DNA of 64,000 bases from Peribacillus sp. ACCC06369 (GCF_030348945.1 NZ_JAUCEN010000002.1:2604001-2668000); one strand, 5' to 3'; positions 44,212 through 53,094 are shown, counted from the stretch's first letter. Made by a program: numbers and translations. The notes: a model not told the origin generated them from the sequence alone.

Positions 44212-45000
44212 ATGCAAACATTTGATTTTACAGAAAAAGTAGCAATCGTTACCGGTGGCGGCGGGGGTATCGGCCGGGCAGCGTCTATTACACTTTCAGA
44301 AAATGGAGCCAAAGTGGTTGTTGTAGACCTTTCCGAAGAGGCTGGCATGCTAACGGTAAATAAAATCAAAGAAAAAGGCGGCGAAGCGAAATTCGTTAAA
44401 GCCGATGTTACAAAGGAAGACGATATAAAAAATTATGTTCAAAAAACGATAGATCTCTATGGGAAAATCGATATTTTCCTGAATAATGCAGGGTGGGAAG
44501 GCAAAATAATGCCGCTTATCGACTATCCTGCTGAGGTTTTCGATCAATTAATGTCAATAAATGTACGCGGCGTTTTCTTGGGCTTGAAACATGTATTGCC
44601 CCATATGATCGAACAAAAAAGCGGGGCGGTCGTGAATACTGCTTCTGGAGCTGGTTTACTGGCAACGCCAAACATGGTGGCATATGGAGCAAGTAAACAT
44701 GCGGTTCTTGGAATGACGAAAACAGCTGGTGTCGAAGTTGCTCCCCATGGTGTCCGGGTGAATGCCGTTTGCCCAGGTGTGGTCAATACCGCTATGATGC
44801 GTTCGATTGAAAGTGGATTTGGTCAAGGTGATTCCGCGGCAGCTGAAAAGGCTAGAAAACAGCTGGAAGCAACAACTCCGGATGGGCGTTATGCCGAACC
44901 GCAGGAAATTGCAAATCTAATGATGTACTTAGTATCCGATCTTTCCAGCCACATTACGGGTCAAGAACTTGTAATCGACGGCGGGGCCATTTTAATCTGA
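44212..45000 (+). CDS. SDR family oxidoreductase (first of three)
   Basis: A 262-residue classical short-chain dehydrogenase: VTGGGGGIGRA cofactor loop, VVVDLS acidic residue indicating NAD preference, NNAGWEG, Ser in NTASGAG and YGASK for catalysis, ending in IDGGAILI. It is about equally similar in design to the third SDR at 45839, whose NNAGIEGK motif it shares (NNAGWEGK here). The first gene of a three-SDR operon downstream of a GntR regulator. The substrate is unknown; alcohol/ketone steps on cyclic or terpenoid compounds are typical for such arrays. Confidence 0.88.
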   Translation: MQTFDFTEKVAIVTGGGGGIGRAASITLSENGAKVVVVDLSEEAGMLTVNKIKEKGGEAKFVKADVTKEDDIKNYVQKTIDLYGKIDIFLNNAGWEGKIMPLIDYPAEVFDQLMSINVRGVFLGLKHVLPHMIEQKSGAVVNTASGAGLLATPNMVAYGASKHAVLGMTKTAGVEVAPHGVRVNAVCPGVVNTAMMRSIESGFGQGDSAAAEKARKQLEATTPDGRYAEPQEIANLMMYLVSDLSSHITGQELVIDGGAILI

Positions 45001-45034
45001 TAAGCAAAAAACTTTATTGTAGGGGGACGAATAG

Positions 45035-45787
45035 ATGAGTTTAAAAGGAAAGGTCATAATAATTACAGGAGCAGGCAGCGGAATTGGAAAGGAAACGGCA
45101 TATAAATTAGCTGAACAGGGAGCTATTGTCGTAGCGGCTGATTACAATGATGTTGCGGCTAAGGAAACTGCGGAGATCATTCAACAAAAGGGAGGCACGG
45201 CAACTTTTGTGAAAGTGGATGTAGCTAAAGCGGAAGAAGTGGAAGCGATGGTCGAAGCTGCAATCGCCAATCATGGCACCATCAATGGCATTTTCAACAA
45301 CGCTGGAATTGGATTAGTAAAACCATTTTTGGAGATGGATCCAGAGTCATACCACAGAGTCGTGGATGTTGACCAACACGGCGTTTATTATGGCATGTAT
45401 TATGCAGCAAGGAAAATGGTGGATCTTGGTGTAACAGGCGCCACGATTGTTAACACAGCCTCCATATATGGGACGATGGTTTCTATTGGCAGCTTTAATT
45501 ACCATGCTGCAAAAGCTGCAGTCATCGCCATGACCAAATCTGGAGCAATTGAACTTGCGCAATATGGGATTCGTGTTGTCGGTGTGGCACCAGGTTTTAT
45601 CGAAACACCGATCATTGGTGACGATCAAGAGTTCCTGGACAGTTTGGCACAACTCCATATGAGGAAAAAATTGATTCAGCCAGAAAAAGTTGCAGAAGTA
45701 GTAACCTTCTTGTTCTCTGAAAAAGCGGATGCCATTAATGGACAAGTCATTCCGGTTGATGATGGATTCCTAAGCTTTAAGGGGTAA
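45035..45787 (+). CDS. SDR family oxidoreductase (second of three)
   Basis: A 250-residue short-chain dehydrogenase with ITGAGSGIGKE, the acidic AADYND residue, NNAGIGL, Ser in VNTASIYG and YHAAK at the active site, and VIPVDDGFL at the end. It is less like the other two SDRs in the substrate loop (around residues 185-205). The ATG follows TAGGGGGACG. Spacing to its neighbours is 34 and 51 bases, consistent with one transcript. The function is unassigned. Confidence 0.87.
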   Translation: MSLKGKVIIITGAGSGIGKETAYKLAEQGAIVVAADYNDVAAKETAEIIQQKGGTATFVKVDVAKAEEVEAMVEAAIANHGTINGIFNNAGIGLVKPFLEMDPESYHRVVDVDQHGVYYGMYYAARKMVDLGVTGATIVNTASIYGTMVSIGSFNYHAAKAAVIAMTKSGAIELAQYGIRVVGVAPGFIETPIIGDDQEFLDSLAQLHMRKKLIQPEKVAEVVTFLFSEKADAINGQVIPVDDGFLSFKG

Positions 45788-45838
45788 TCAGTATAATCAA
45801 ATAGATTTTCGATAACTTAAAAAAGGGAGTTTTGACAT

Positions 45839-46624
45839 ATGAGCAATCGATTCGATGGCAAAGTTGTAATCATTACTGGGGCAGGATCAGGCTTAGGACA
45901 AGCGGCCGCATTGGAAATGGCTAAAGAAGGGGCTAAACTTTCATTAATTGATTTAAACGATGCATCTTTGGAAGTGACAAAAAAATTAATCTTAGAAATT
46001 GCACCAAAATCCGACGTGCTTCTGATTACTGCAGATGTATCGGATGAAGAAGCAGTAAAGAACTATGTAGACCAAACAGTCAGCAAATATGGTAGAGTCG
46101 ATGGATTCTATAATAATGCGGGTATCGAAGGTAAACAGGCCCCAATGGCTGAGTACGATAGCAAAGTTTTCAACAAAGTAACGGACATCAATATCAATGG
46201 TGTATTCTATGGTATGAAATACATTCTGCCAATCATGAAAGAACAAGGATCAGGGGCAGTGGTGAACGTGGCCTCCGTAGGTGGAATTCGTGCTGTGCTT
46301 AACCAAAGTGCGTACGTTGCAAGTAAACATGCTGTAGCAGGCTTAACAAAAACAGCTGCCATAGAATATGGTCAATATGGAATCAGCATAAATGCCATTG
46401 CACCAGGAGTAATCTTAACAGCGATGGTAGAAGGTTCATTCAGGCAAATAGGCGGAGAGAATTGGGAGGAAGCAATGGCGGATTTCGTCAGTGTGAATCC
46501 TAAGAAACGCTTCGGTAAACCTGAAGAAGTCGGCCGTTTAGTCGCGTTCCTATTATCAGGGGAATCAGAGTTCATCAACGGGGTAGTCATTCCGATTGAT
46601 GGCGGACAATCTTCACAATACTAA
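45839..46624 (+). CDS. SDR family oxidoreductase (third of three)
   Basis: A 261-residue short-chain dehydrogenase: ITGAGSGLGQA, acidic SLIDLND, NNAGIEGKQAP, Ser in VNVASVGG, catalytic YVASK and terminal PIDGGQSSQY. The substrate loop contains SFRQIGGENWEEAM. It ends the operon before a strong terminator. Three different but related SDRs under one GntR regulator suggest successive oxidations or stereoisomer-specific steps on one growth substrate. Confidence 0.88.
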   Translation: MSNRFDGKVVIITGAGSGLGQAAALEMAKEGAKLSLIDLNDASLEVTKKLILEIAPKSDVLLITADVSDEEAVKNYVDQTVSKYGRVDGFYNNAGIEGKQAPMAEYDSKVFNKVTDININGVFYGMKYILPIMKEQGSGAVVNVASVGGIRAVLNQSAYVASKHAVAGLTKTAAIEYGQYGISINAIAPGVILTAMVEGSFRQIGGENWEEAMADFVSVNPKKRFGKPEEVGRLVAFLLSGESEFINGVVIPIDGGQSSQY

Positions 46625-46630
46625 TTAAGC

Positions 46631-46665
46631 AAAGGGAGTGACTGTATTAGGTCACTCCCTTTTTA
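46631..46665 (+). terminator. Terminator of the SDR operon
   Basis: AAAGGGAGTGAC (46631-46642) pairs perfectly with GTCACTCCCTTT (46651-46662) and ends in T residues. Confidence 0.9.
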
Positions 46666-46815
46666 ATGGTATCCTTAATAGTTAGTGACTAAAACGAAAT
46701 TGGAAAAAACGATGATTTCTGGGTTTTTGTTTTTTGCATATTCCAAAATCTGTTCATATGAAACAAAATACGACCCTTTAGAATAGATTCAATAAGCTCA
46801 TAACAGATGAACACA

Positions 46816-46842
46816 TAAAAAAAACGCCATATAAGGCGCTTA
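46816..46842 (-). terminator. Terminator of the small acidic protein gene
   Basis: On the minus strand AGCGCC pairs with GGCGTT across a short TTATAT loop and is followed by eight T residues, 25 bases after the gene's stop. Confidence 0.8.
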
Positions 46843-46865
46843 ACATATATTAAAGAAACCAATCT

Positions 46866-47021
46866 TTACTTTTCTTTATCGTGAAGCTTATCTTCATATT
46901 CTGTTTCCAACATACCATACAGACCATTCATTTCTTGTTCATCAGGATCTGCCCCAAACTCTTTTCTATATTTTTTCTTTTTATCATCATGGATTTCTTC
47001 TTTTTCATTCTCCTTGTCCAT
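46866..47021 (-). CDS. Small charged hypothetical protein
   Basis: A protein of 51 residues, highly charged and without hydrophobic segments: MDKENEKEEIHDDKK, then FGADPDEQEMNGLYG and a Glu/Asp/Lys-rich end. The frame extends upstream, but GGAGGTGAT just before 47021 fixes the start. A dedicated terminator follows. Similar small acidic or charged proteins of unknown role occur in Bacillus; no family can be named with confidence. Confidence 0.65.
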   Translation of the reverse strand: MDKENEKEEIHDDKKKKYRKEFGADPDEQEMNGLYGMLETEYEDKLHDKEK

Positions 47022-47241
47022 ACATATCACCTCCAACCAATAGGGTGTCTCATTGTCCGAATAAATATACGTGAGTGAGCTTAGGTGCATTAGGGTTTGA
47101 CACTAAGGTCAGAAATTGAAGATTGATTACTAATTTCATTAAGCTCATTTTATTGAACTATTAATTGGTATTCTAAATAGTTATTACTCTTACTATTTGT
47201 TAAGATATAAATATATAACTTAGAGATAACGGAGAGAGAAT

Positions 47242-47889
47242 TTGAAGAAGAAACGTAAGAAATCAAAGAATTTTTTTGTGATTTTTATCCTGATTTTCGT
47301 ATTTTTGCTCATAAAGGAAATCATGCAAACCCCCTATTCCGAAAATGTTTCCACATCAGTAAATACGCTTGATTCTTTTGCGAACGTGAAAAAGTATAGT
47401 TCACTTCTACGTGACGAGTTGGCTAAGTACGGACTTGAGGAGCATACTTCGACATTGATTGCTTTGATGCAGCAGGAAAGCCGAGGGCGGGGCGGTGACC
47501 CAATGCAGGCATCTGAGTCAGCGGGGCTTGATCCAAATACAATCACAGATCCAACGGAGAGCATTAAGTATGGGGTAAAACATTTTAAGAGAATCAATGA
47601 ATATGGCAATGAAAAGGGCGTGGATTTTGCCACGATCATTCAAGCATATAACATGGGAATTGGTTATATTGATTTCGTTGCGAATGAAGGGGGCAAGCAT
47701 AATGAAGAGCTTGCGAAGAGGTTCTCCATGCTTCAGGTAGAAAAAAACCCCACGCTCTATGATTGCGGCGGAGACAAAGAGAATTTCCGATATCCATATT
47801 GCTACGGTGACTACTCATACAGTGCGAAGGTATCCAAGAACATTGAGGATCTTTCCGACAGTCTATCGGCTCAAGCTGATGGTGAGTGA
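47242..47889 (+). CDS. Lysozyme-like cell wall hydrolase (CwlT N-domain/YocA type)
   Basis: A 215-residue protein with a Lys/Arg-rich start, one membrane segment at about residues 10-25 and an outside domain of the bacterial lysozyme-like family. The domain has LRDELAKYGLEEHTSTLIALMQQESRGRGGDPMQASES (catalytic Glu in QQESRG), TDPTESIKYGVKHF and IIQAYNMGIGYIDF. These proteins cut the glycan strand and are related to CwlT and YocA of B. subtilis. TTG at 47242 follows CGGAGAGAG. It is monocistronic with its own terminator. Confidence 0.85.
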   Translation: MKKKRKKSKNFFVIFILIFVFLLIKEIMQTPYSENVSTSVNTLDSFANVKKYSSLLRDELAKYGLEEHTSTLIALMQQESRGRGGDPMQASESAGLDPNTITDPTESIKYGVKHFKRINEYGNEKGVDFATIIQAYNMGIGYIDFVANEGGKHNEELAKRFSMLQVEKNPTLYDCGGDKENFRYPYCYGDYSYSAKVSKNIEDLSDSLSAQADGE

Positions 47890-47896
47890 GGGAGAA

Positions 47897-47930
47897 CAAA
47901 AAGCCTACTTCAGTAAGTAGGCTTTTTGTT
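47897..47930. terminator. Terminator after lysozyme-like gene
   Basis: aaaaagcctactt (47898-47910) and aagtaggcttttt (47915-47927) are exact complements with A and T flanks. It lies between the plus-strand gene and the convergent DUF402 gene. Confidence 0.88.
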
Positions 47931-47978
47931 TATGGTAATGGTTTTCGTGTGGTGAAATTCAAAGAATCGAAACCAATG

Positions 47979-48530
47979 TCATCTCTTGTTCAACCATGGA
48001 AGAAGGTCTTTATGTTTATAGAGTTTCCCGGATTCTGAAATGGTTTGTGTTAGAAGACTATCAATGGAATTAAGTAAAGAGTTTAGGGTTTGTTTAACAG
48101 AACCGTTCTCAAATTGGTCTAATGGCACAGGTAACTCATCTTCGTCCAAAATAAAGTAATCCCCATTAGGAAGAACCAAAATATCAATGATCAAATCTTC
48201 AAAGGATACCAATCTATCCGTCATATATGTATTTTTTACAATATTGAAATAGGAACCTAGATAATTTCCTTCATTATCCCTCCAAATGTAGAGATTATAA
48301 GGGCGATCCTTCCAATAATAAGCAATCGTATAACTGCCTATCGGAATGGTTAATTTTATAGTACCTGCTTTCATCGTGAACGAATCCATGATTTCATGAA
48401 AAAGCACGACATGTTGATTTTGTGCTTTTAACAGCATACAGATGTGATCAACAACTATGGAGTCGTAGCGGATTTTTCTTTCTATTATTTCATCGCCACG
48501 TTGAAGTGCCAGTGTAAATATATTGTCCAT
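47979..48530 (-). CDS. DUF402 domain protein
   Basis: A 183-residue soluble protein with the DUF402 pattern: GSYTIAYYWKDRPYNLYIWRDNEGNYLGSYFNI, then VSFEDLIIDILVLPNGDYFILDEDEL, the acidic end of the domain where relatives bind a divalent metal. Some DUF402 proteins are nucleoside-diphosphate phosphatases or RNA-associated phosphatases; this one cannot be assigned more closely. The start is ATG after AAGGGAG. It stands alone on the minus strand. Confidence 0.8.
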   Translation of the reverse strand: MDNIFTLALQRGDEIIERKIRYDSIVVDHICMLLKAQNQHVVLFHEIMDSFTMKAGTIKLTIPIGSYTIAYYWKDRPYNLYIWRDNEGNYLGSYFNIVKNTYMTDRLVSFEDLIIDILVLPNGDYFILDEDELPVPLDQFENGSVKQTLNSLLNSIDSLLTQTISESGKLYKHKDLLPWLNKR

Positions 48531-48753
48531 CGTTTCTATTTCTCCCTTAAAAACTATGCCATTATACTTAAGAAGATTTTACTTTTCTAATGGGGTATCG
48601 CCAGAAAAATGCGGATTTTAAATTTTAGGAAATTCAAATATCAAAACCTACTTTCACACCTGCAATACCGAGAAACTAGGCTTTAGTCACTTCAAAATCG
48701 TACACTTTTCTGGAATAAACACAACTTGCTAGATAGTAGTTTCTTGGATCCTA

Positions 48754-49251
48754 TCATATATACGCCTGCTTTAAAGTTTTAATGTCAATTTTCTTCATTT
48801 GGAGCAGCGCTTTCATAACTCTTTCCGATATTTCAGGATTGGAGTCGTTGACCATCTCGGATAGATTCGCAGGGACAATTTGCCATGACACACCAAATCG
48901 ATCTTTCAGCCAACCGCACACTTGTGCCTTTTTGTCTCCGCCTTCGGAAAGTTTTTCCCAATAATAATCCACCTCTTCTTGATCATCGCAATTGATGATA
49001 AATGATATCGCCTCGGTGAATTTGTATTGCGGACCGCCATTTAATGCTACGAATGTTTGTCCTTCCAGTTCAAATTCCACGGTCATCACTGATCCCTCTA
49101 GCATCCCGTGGATTTGATTTCCTTCATTTCCATAGCGGGTGATTCTTCCAATCTTAGAATTTTCGAAGATGGAAGTGTAGAACTTCGCCGCCTCTTCAGC
49201 TTGTCTATCAAACCACAAGTTGGTTGTGATTTTTTGAATTTTATTTTTCAT
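48754..49251 (-). CDS. VOC superfamily protein, PhnB-like
   Basis: A 165-residue vicinal-oxygen-chelate fold protein of the PhnB/3-demethylubiquinone-like group: KITTNLWFDRQAEEAAKFYTSIF at the N-terminus, TVEFELEGQTFVALNGGPQYKFTEAISFIINC in the middle and KDRFGVSWQIVPANL before a helical tail. Some relatives are labelled glyoxalases, but the complete metal-ligand set is not obvious. AAAGGAG decides ATG 49251 as the start. Another PhnB-like gene lies about 370 bases upstream in the same direction. Confidence 0.85.
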   Translation of the reverse strand: MKNKIQKITTNLWFDRQAEEAAKFYTSIFENSKIGRITRYGNEGNQIHGMLEGSVMTVEFELEGQTFVALNGGPQYKFTEAISFIINCDDQEEVDYYWEKLSEGGDKKAQVCGWLKDRFGVSWQIVPANLSEMVNDSNPEISERVMKALLQMKKIDIKTLKQAYI

Positions 49252-49565
49252 GATTTTTTCTCCTTTATTGTCTTCATGTTTAGCCGGTTTTCGATACATA
49301 TTATCAGGGAAATGCGAATTTATTCGATAAGATTAAATATTTTGAAGGTACCCCATTACTATACACCATTTATTATGACCCAAAAAAATCATGTTAGGGT
49401 TAGGGTGAAGTCAAAAGCCGTTTTGTGTATTCATTTTTCCCTATCATTTAACTATTTCCCTTAATTTTAATGACCTAAATATATAGAGCCCCATCTCTAA
49501 GGATTGACGAAAAATTATTTCCCTATGCTAGTTACAATATCTTTGCCTCCTGGTGATGGAAATAC

Positions 49566-49608
49566 AAAAGGATATAGAAACTTTTCACCATTGAAAAGTC
49601 CTATATCC
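49566..49608 (-). terminator. Terminator of second PhnB-like gene
   Basis: GGATATAG and CTATATCC, extended by GAAAAGT and ACTTTTC, form a long stem. On the minus strand it is followed by TTTT. The 49252-49565 region contains no gene I can support. Confidence 0.7.
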
Positions 49609-49620
49609 AAATTTCATTTC

Positions 49621-50034
49621 TCAGCCCTCGAAGTTGAATTGCCATTTGATTCCGAATTTATCGGTTAACTGACCGTAAATTCTACTCCAGAATGTTTCTT
49701 GGAGCTCTAGACCAACCGTGCCGCCTTCACTTAGTTTGTTAAAGATCGATTTAATTTCATCCAAATCATTACCGACATATGCCAGGCTGATATTGTTTCC
49801 TTCAACAAAAGGCATACCAGGAAAAGTATCTGAAAACATGATATTGCTTCCATTAATATTTAGCCTTGTATGCATGACTAAATCTTTCGCTTCTTCTGGA
49901 AGAGTAAATTCCGGATTAGGCGGAGTTTCCCCAAAGGTCATGATATTTGGTTGTTCCGTTCCAAAAACCTCTGCGTAAAACTCTACAGCTTCTCGACAAT
50001 TTCCATTAAAATTAAGATATGCATCAACTGATAT
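49621..50034 (-). CDS. VOC superfamily protein, PhnB-like, apparent ATA start
   Basis: The PhnB-like frame runs back from the first ATG (49941) through ISVDAYLNFNGNCREAVEFYAEVFG, the normal first strand and helix of the family, to an ATA codon at 50034-50032. The preceding in-frame codon is TAA, so no ATG, GTG or TTG is available. AGGAG lies eight bases before the ATA. The full product would be 137 residues, the usual family length; from 49941 it would lose a core strand. Later motifs are ISLAYVGNDLDEI and DKFGIKWQFNF. Either ATA is used as a weak start or the gene has lost its start codon. Confidence 0.7.
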   Translation of the reverse strand: MSVDAYLNFNGNCREAVEFYAEVFGTEQPNIMTFGETPPNPEFTLPEEAKDLVMHTRLNINGSNIMFSDTFPGMPFVEGNNISLAYVGNDLDEIKSIFNKLSEGGTVGLELQETFWSRIYGQLTDKFGIKWQFNFEG

Positions 50035-50099
50035 TTATCTCACTCCTATTTTTTTATTTCTTTTTCGTTGCTACAAGTTTAAGACATAATGTTTCATTA

Positions 50100-50567
50100 T
50101 TACCTGACGAAAAATTCCGGTGGTTCAATACCGAGCGTTCTAAGATAGATATAACCCTGTCCCCTATGATGGATCTCATTTTCCAAGGCATATTGAAGTC
50201 TATCAAAGTGGCTTTGTGAGGGACCGAAAAAGGGATCCTTTTCCACCACTCCAAGTGTTTCCTCGGTCATTTCCTCCCATAGTTTCCTAGTATCATCCCT
50301 TACTGCTTCGCATGCTGATAACAGTGCCTCTTTTGTAGTAATTTCAGCAAACGAATCTGGATACTCCCATTTACCAAGTGCAATTCCACGAATATATCCA
50401 GTCTCAATGTTCATGATTTCTTTAACCATCTCTGCGAAAGGGCGAAGCTTCCCGGCCGGTGTATAGTGAAATAATTCCTCTTCAGGAAAGGCTTCCACCA
50501 CCCGCAACGTCAATCTCCTGTTGCCTTCCAATATATTTAACAAACCCTCTTTTGATAGAACCACCAT
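50100..50567 (-). CDS. DinB family protein
   Basis: A 155-residue four-helix protein of the DinB/YfiT-like superfamily. Helix 1 carries LLNILEGNRRLTLRVVEAFPEEELFHYTPAG. The first metal-type residues follow in FAEMVKEIMNIETGYIRG, and the C-terminal FDRLQYALENEIHHRGQGYIYLRTLG provides the His pair. Such proteins are metal-dependent, often thiol-transferase-like, and stress-linked in Bacillus. AAAGGAGAG decides ATG 50567 over the longer frame. It is divergent from the gene at 50720. Confidence 0.87.
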   Translation of the reverse strand: MVVLSKEGLLNILEGNRRLTLRVVEAFPEEELFHYTPAGKLRPFAEMVKEIMNIETGYIRGIALGKWEYPDSFAEITTKEALLSACEAVRDDTRKLWEEMTEETLGVVEKDPFFGPSQSHFDRLQYALENEIHHRGQGYIYLRTLGIEPPEFFVR

Positions 50568-50719
50568 TTCACTCTCCTTTAGAAATACTCTGTATAGAAG
50601 TTCTGGGAAAAATCGAAAAGTCCTGCAAAATTCTGTATATAAAGATTGCATAGCCTTTCTTAACTATCGGGGGAGACTTATAATTAACACTTAGATAATT
50701 AATAAAGGGGAAATGACAT

Positions 50720-51211
50720 ATGTTCGGTTCCTTAAATAGAACAAAATTAATAAAAAATGATTTAAAAGGCATTGCGAAATTAATGTATCAGGATGTGTCA
50801 GAAGATACTTGGGATCAAGAGAACCTAACAAAGAGAAATTTAGATTTCACTATTGAAAGCATTCGCTATATAGATGCTTATACGGAAAGATTAAGTACTA
50901 CTCAAATGGGTAGTGAACTTTTAAAGTTTCATTTTGATAATTTTGTAAAAAGGATAGGTGCCTATATCGGTGAAGTTATAAGAAGGCATATAAATCAAGA
51001 TTATAAATGGTATGAATATGATTCTGTACATCATTTTTCTTCTACACTTGATGGGGTGCATAGGGGCATTAAATCAGAGACGGTTCTTTATTCCAAAAAG
51101 AGAGATAGAGTTATAGTACCATTAACTGTGGTAGCGCAATTTCTGGAAGGGAATTCGACACATACAGATTTCTTGGAATATGTAGAAGAAATAATAAAGC
51201 AAAATTCGTAA
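50720..51211 (+). CDS. Hypothetical protein, about 163 residues
   Basis: I do not recognise this protein with confidence. It is soluble and mostly helical, with a central FVKRIGAYIGEVIRRHINQDYKWYEYD segment. That resembles a motif (glycine, alanine, tyrosine, then GEV) seen in uncharacterised small proteins that measure or protect against surface proteins. The C-terminal half has strand-like SETVLYSKKRDRVIVPLTVV. ATG follows AAAGGGGAAAT. No partner gene is adjacent; it is divergent from the DinB gene. Confidence 0.6.
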   Translation: MFGSLNRTKLIKNDLKGIAKLMYQDVSEDTWDQENLTKRNLDFTIESIRYIDAYTERLSTTQMGSELLKFHFDNFVKRIGAYIGEVIRRHINQDYKWYEYDSVHHFSSTLDGVHRGIKSETVLYSKKRDRVIVPLTVVAQFLEGNSTHTDFLEYVEEIIKQNS

Positions 51212-51420
51212 GAGATATCTGCTTTTTTAAGCAATTGTCGAGATTCAAAAAATGTTGATTTATTTGACTACCCAAAAGACGGGAAATTGAATTTTGGTAA
51301 ATATTGATTAAATCTTGCATTTATAATACGATTTAATCAGTTATATATTTCCAACCTACATCATGCTTATACGTAAATGATATCTTTAATAACGGAACCA
51401 GCAGAAAGGGAGAGAAGCAA

Positions 51421-51801
51421 ATGATTAATAAAGTCGGTCAAATTATGTTATATGTAAATAACCAAGACGAGTCATTGAAATTTTGGACGGAAAAATTCGG
51501 TTTTAGCGTAATTTCTGAAGAAGATAACGGCCAAGGACTAAGATGGATTGAAATAGCCCCAACAAAGGAAGCACAAACGAGCATCATCCTGCATAATAAG
51601 GAATTCATTGCTAAAATGCAGCCTGAATTAAATCTTAATACACCTTCATTAATGTTTTACTCGGATAATCTTGATGAATTATATAAAGACTTTTCGGAGA
51701 AGAATATCAAAGTGGGAGAACTTGTAAATATGCCATCTGGAAGAGTCTTCAATTTTGCTGATAATGAAGATAATTACTTTGCGGTCATGGAAAAGAAGTA
51801 A
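51421..51801 (+). CDS. VOC family protein (glyoxalase/bleomycin-resistance type)
   Basis: A 126-residue single VOC domain pair: KVGQIMLYVNNQDESLKFWTEKFGF at the start, GLRWIEIAPTKEAQTSIILHN in the first module, and TPSLMFYSDNLDELYKDFSEKNIKV and FADNEDNYFAVMEK in the second. The order matches small glyoxalase-like proteins of Bacillus. The substrate is unknown. The start follows AAAGGGAGAG, and a strong hairpin terminator ends the gene. Confidence 0.85.
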   Translation: MINKVGQIMLYVNNQDESLKFWTEKFGFSVISEEDNGQGLRWIEIAPTKEAQTSIILHNKEFIAKMQPELNLNTPSLMFYSDNLDELYKDFSEKNIKVGELVNMPSGRVFNFADNEDNYFAVMEKK

Positions 51802-51812
51802 CTCTTTTGGCT

Positions 51813-51858
51813 ATCAAAACGACTAGAAAAACTATTTTTAGTCGTTTTGATGTTTTTT
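51813..51858. terminator. Terminator between VOC and ferredoxin genes
   Basis: atcaaaacgacta pairs with tagtcgttttgat in a long stem followed by TTTTTT; it lies between convergent genes. Confidence 0.85.
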
Positions 51859-51886
51859 GATTAAACTACGGCACTTATGAAACTAT

Positions 51887-52207
51887 TTAGTCAGCAGGCC
51901 TTGGCCCAGCAGGAATTCCAGAGTTTTCTACCGTCTTGATCGGCCGAATGGTTATGTCTCCATTCACGTAAATTTGACAAGATAAACGCAAATGATCTTC
52001 CATTCCTTTTTCTTCAAAGCTCTTTTTTTCTTTATGTGTGTCCTCCAAAAAATCACCTGCCAATATTTCAACTCTGCAAGTTGTGCATTTAGCCTTCCCT
52101 CCGCATCGGTGGAGAATATTTATACCGTTGTCTTCCAATGCCAATACTAACTTTTTTCCCATTTCAACTTCAAACGTTCCTTGATCAAATACTGATACAT
52201 AAGGCAT
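51887..52207 (-). CDS. 2Fe-2S ferredoxin
   Basis: A 106-residue [2Fe-2S] ferredoxin of the adrenodoxin/plant-type fold. Cluster ligands are Cys35, Cys41 and Cys44 (CGGKAKCTTC) and Cys77 in LRLSCQIY. The fold is complete and there is no fused reductase. It would carry single electrons to a cytosolic redox enzyme; none is adjacent. ATG follows AAGAGGTGG. It is monocistronic and convergent with a VOC gene. Confidence 0.9.
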   Translation of the reverse strand: MPYVSVFDQGTFEVEMGKKLVLALEDNGINILHRCGGKAKCTTCRVEILAGDFLEDTHKEKKSFEEKGMEDHLRLSCQIYVNGDITIRPIKTVENSGIPAGPRPAD

Positions 52208-52311
52208 CTAATACCACCTCTTATTATAGGATATCTTTCAACAGGTCATTAACATATCTATTCTCTTACCTTGTCCATATGACATAAAAAAATGTGAAGT
52301 CATAGTAAAGA

Positions 52312-52341
52312 TGAATAATTAATTATCGAGAAGACAAACTT
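52312..52341 (+). promoter_or_regulatory. Possible sigma-G promoter of cdaS
   Basis: TGAATA (52312-52317), a 17-base spacer and CAAACTT (52335-52341) resemble the forespore sigma-G consensus TGAATA-N17/18-CATACTA with two mismatches in the -10. The cdaS gene of B. subtilis is forespore-expressed, which fits. Confidence 0.4.
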
Positions 52342-52467
52342 TAAGTACATTCAAAATAATAAATTTAACAAGGCATAAATAGAGCTAGGGAAAATAGAAT
52401 TGTCTTTTAGAGGCCCATTGAGATTTATTGAAAAAAAGAAAGTGAAATAATAAAAGGAGGGAGGTGC

Positions 52468-53094
52468 ATGCCTGTGAATAATGGCAATTGTGATTTTTCA
52501 CCAATGAAACAAATGTTAAAAGAGGATTTACGTCAAGTAATATCAGCATTACAGGATAACCTAGACGCAATGGGTGACGAAAGTTATTGTCTTCTTGGAA
52601 ATTTCGAGAAAATAAAGGATAAATTCATATACATCGATATGAAAGCAGCAACGTTTTATTTGAACTGTTATTTGTCACCGTTTACGGACAAATATCCCGA
52701 ATTATCAATTTGCGTACAAAATTTGTCGAATTTGAGACATGGCGGGTTGATTGTGATTCAACGGGGAGATCCTCTTGATTCATTGATTCAACCCGGTATT
52801 TCAATAGGAGCGGAGTTAACCCATTCTTTATTGGAATCAATTTTTTTTCCTGGAAATCCGCTACATGATGGTGCCGTTTTGGTTAGTCAAAATCAGATTG
52901 TTTCCGCAGCAAATGTCCTCCCGCTTTCAGACAGATCAACAGGGGGAAAAAAACTTGGAACACGCCACCGCTCAGCATTAGGTTTATCTGAACGAAGTGA
53001 TGCCCTTGTATTGGTAGTATCAGAGGAAACAGGAAGAGTTTCATTTGCGTTAAATGGGAATCTGTACCCAATTAATGCACATGGGCCGATATAG
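52468..53094 (+). CDS. cdaS: Diadenylate cyclase, sporulation-specific CdaS type
   Basis: A 208-residue c-di-AMP synthase. The first 55 residues form the helical autoinhibitory region seen in CdaS (YojJ) and absent from CdaA or DisA. The cyclase domain follows, with DGA at 134-136 and GTRHRS at 164-169, the two catalytic signatures. It joins two ATP molecules into c-di-AMP; CdaS acts during spore development in B. subtilis. ATG follows a very strong AAAGGAGGGAGGTG. A sigma-G-like promoter is visible upstream and a terminator downstream. Confidence 0.93.
   Translation: MPVNNGNCDFSPMKQMLKEDLRQVISALQDNLDAMGDESYCLLGNFEKIKDKFIYIDMKAATFYLNCYLSPFTDKYPELSICVQNLSNLRHGGLIVIQRGDPLDSLIQPGISIGAELTHSLLESIFFPGNPLHDGAVLVSQNQIVSAANVLPLSDRSTGGKKLGTRHRSALGLSERSDALVLVVSEETGRVSFALNGNLYPINAHGPI

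Noticed and set aside
45646..45663. Sigma-54-like TTGGCACAAC sequence
   Set aside because: It lies inside an SDR coding region and has no GC at the -12 position.
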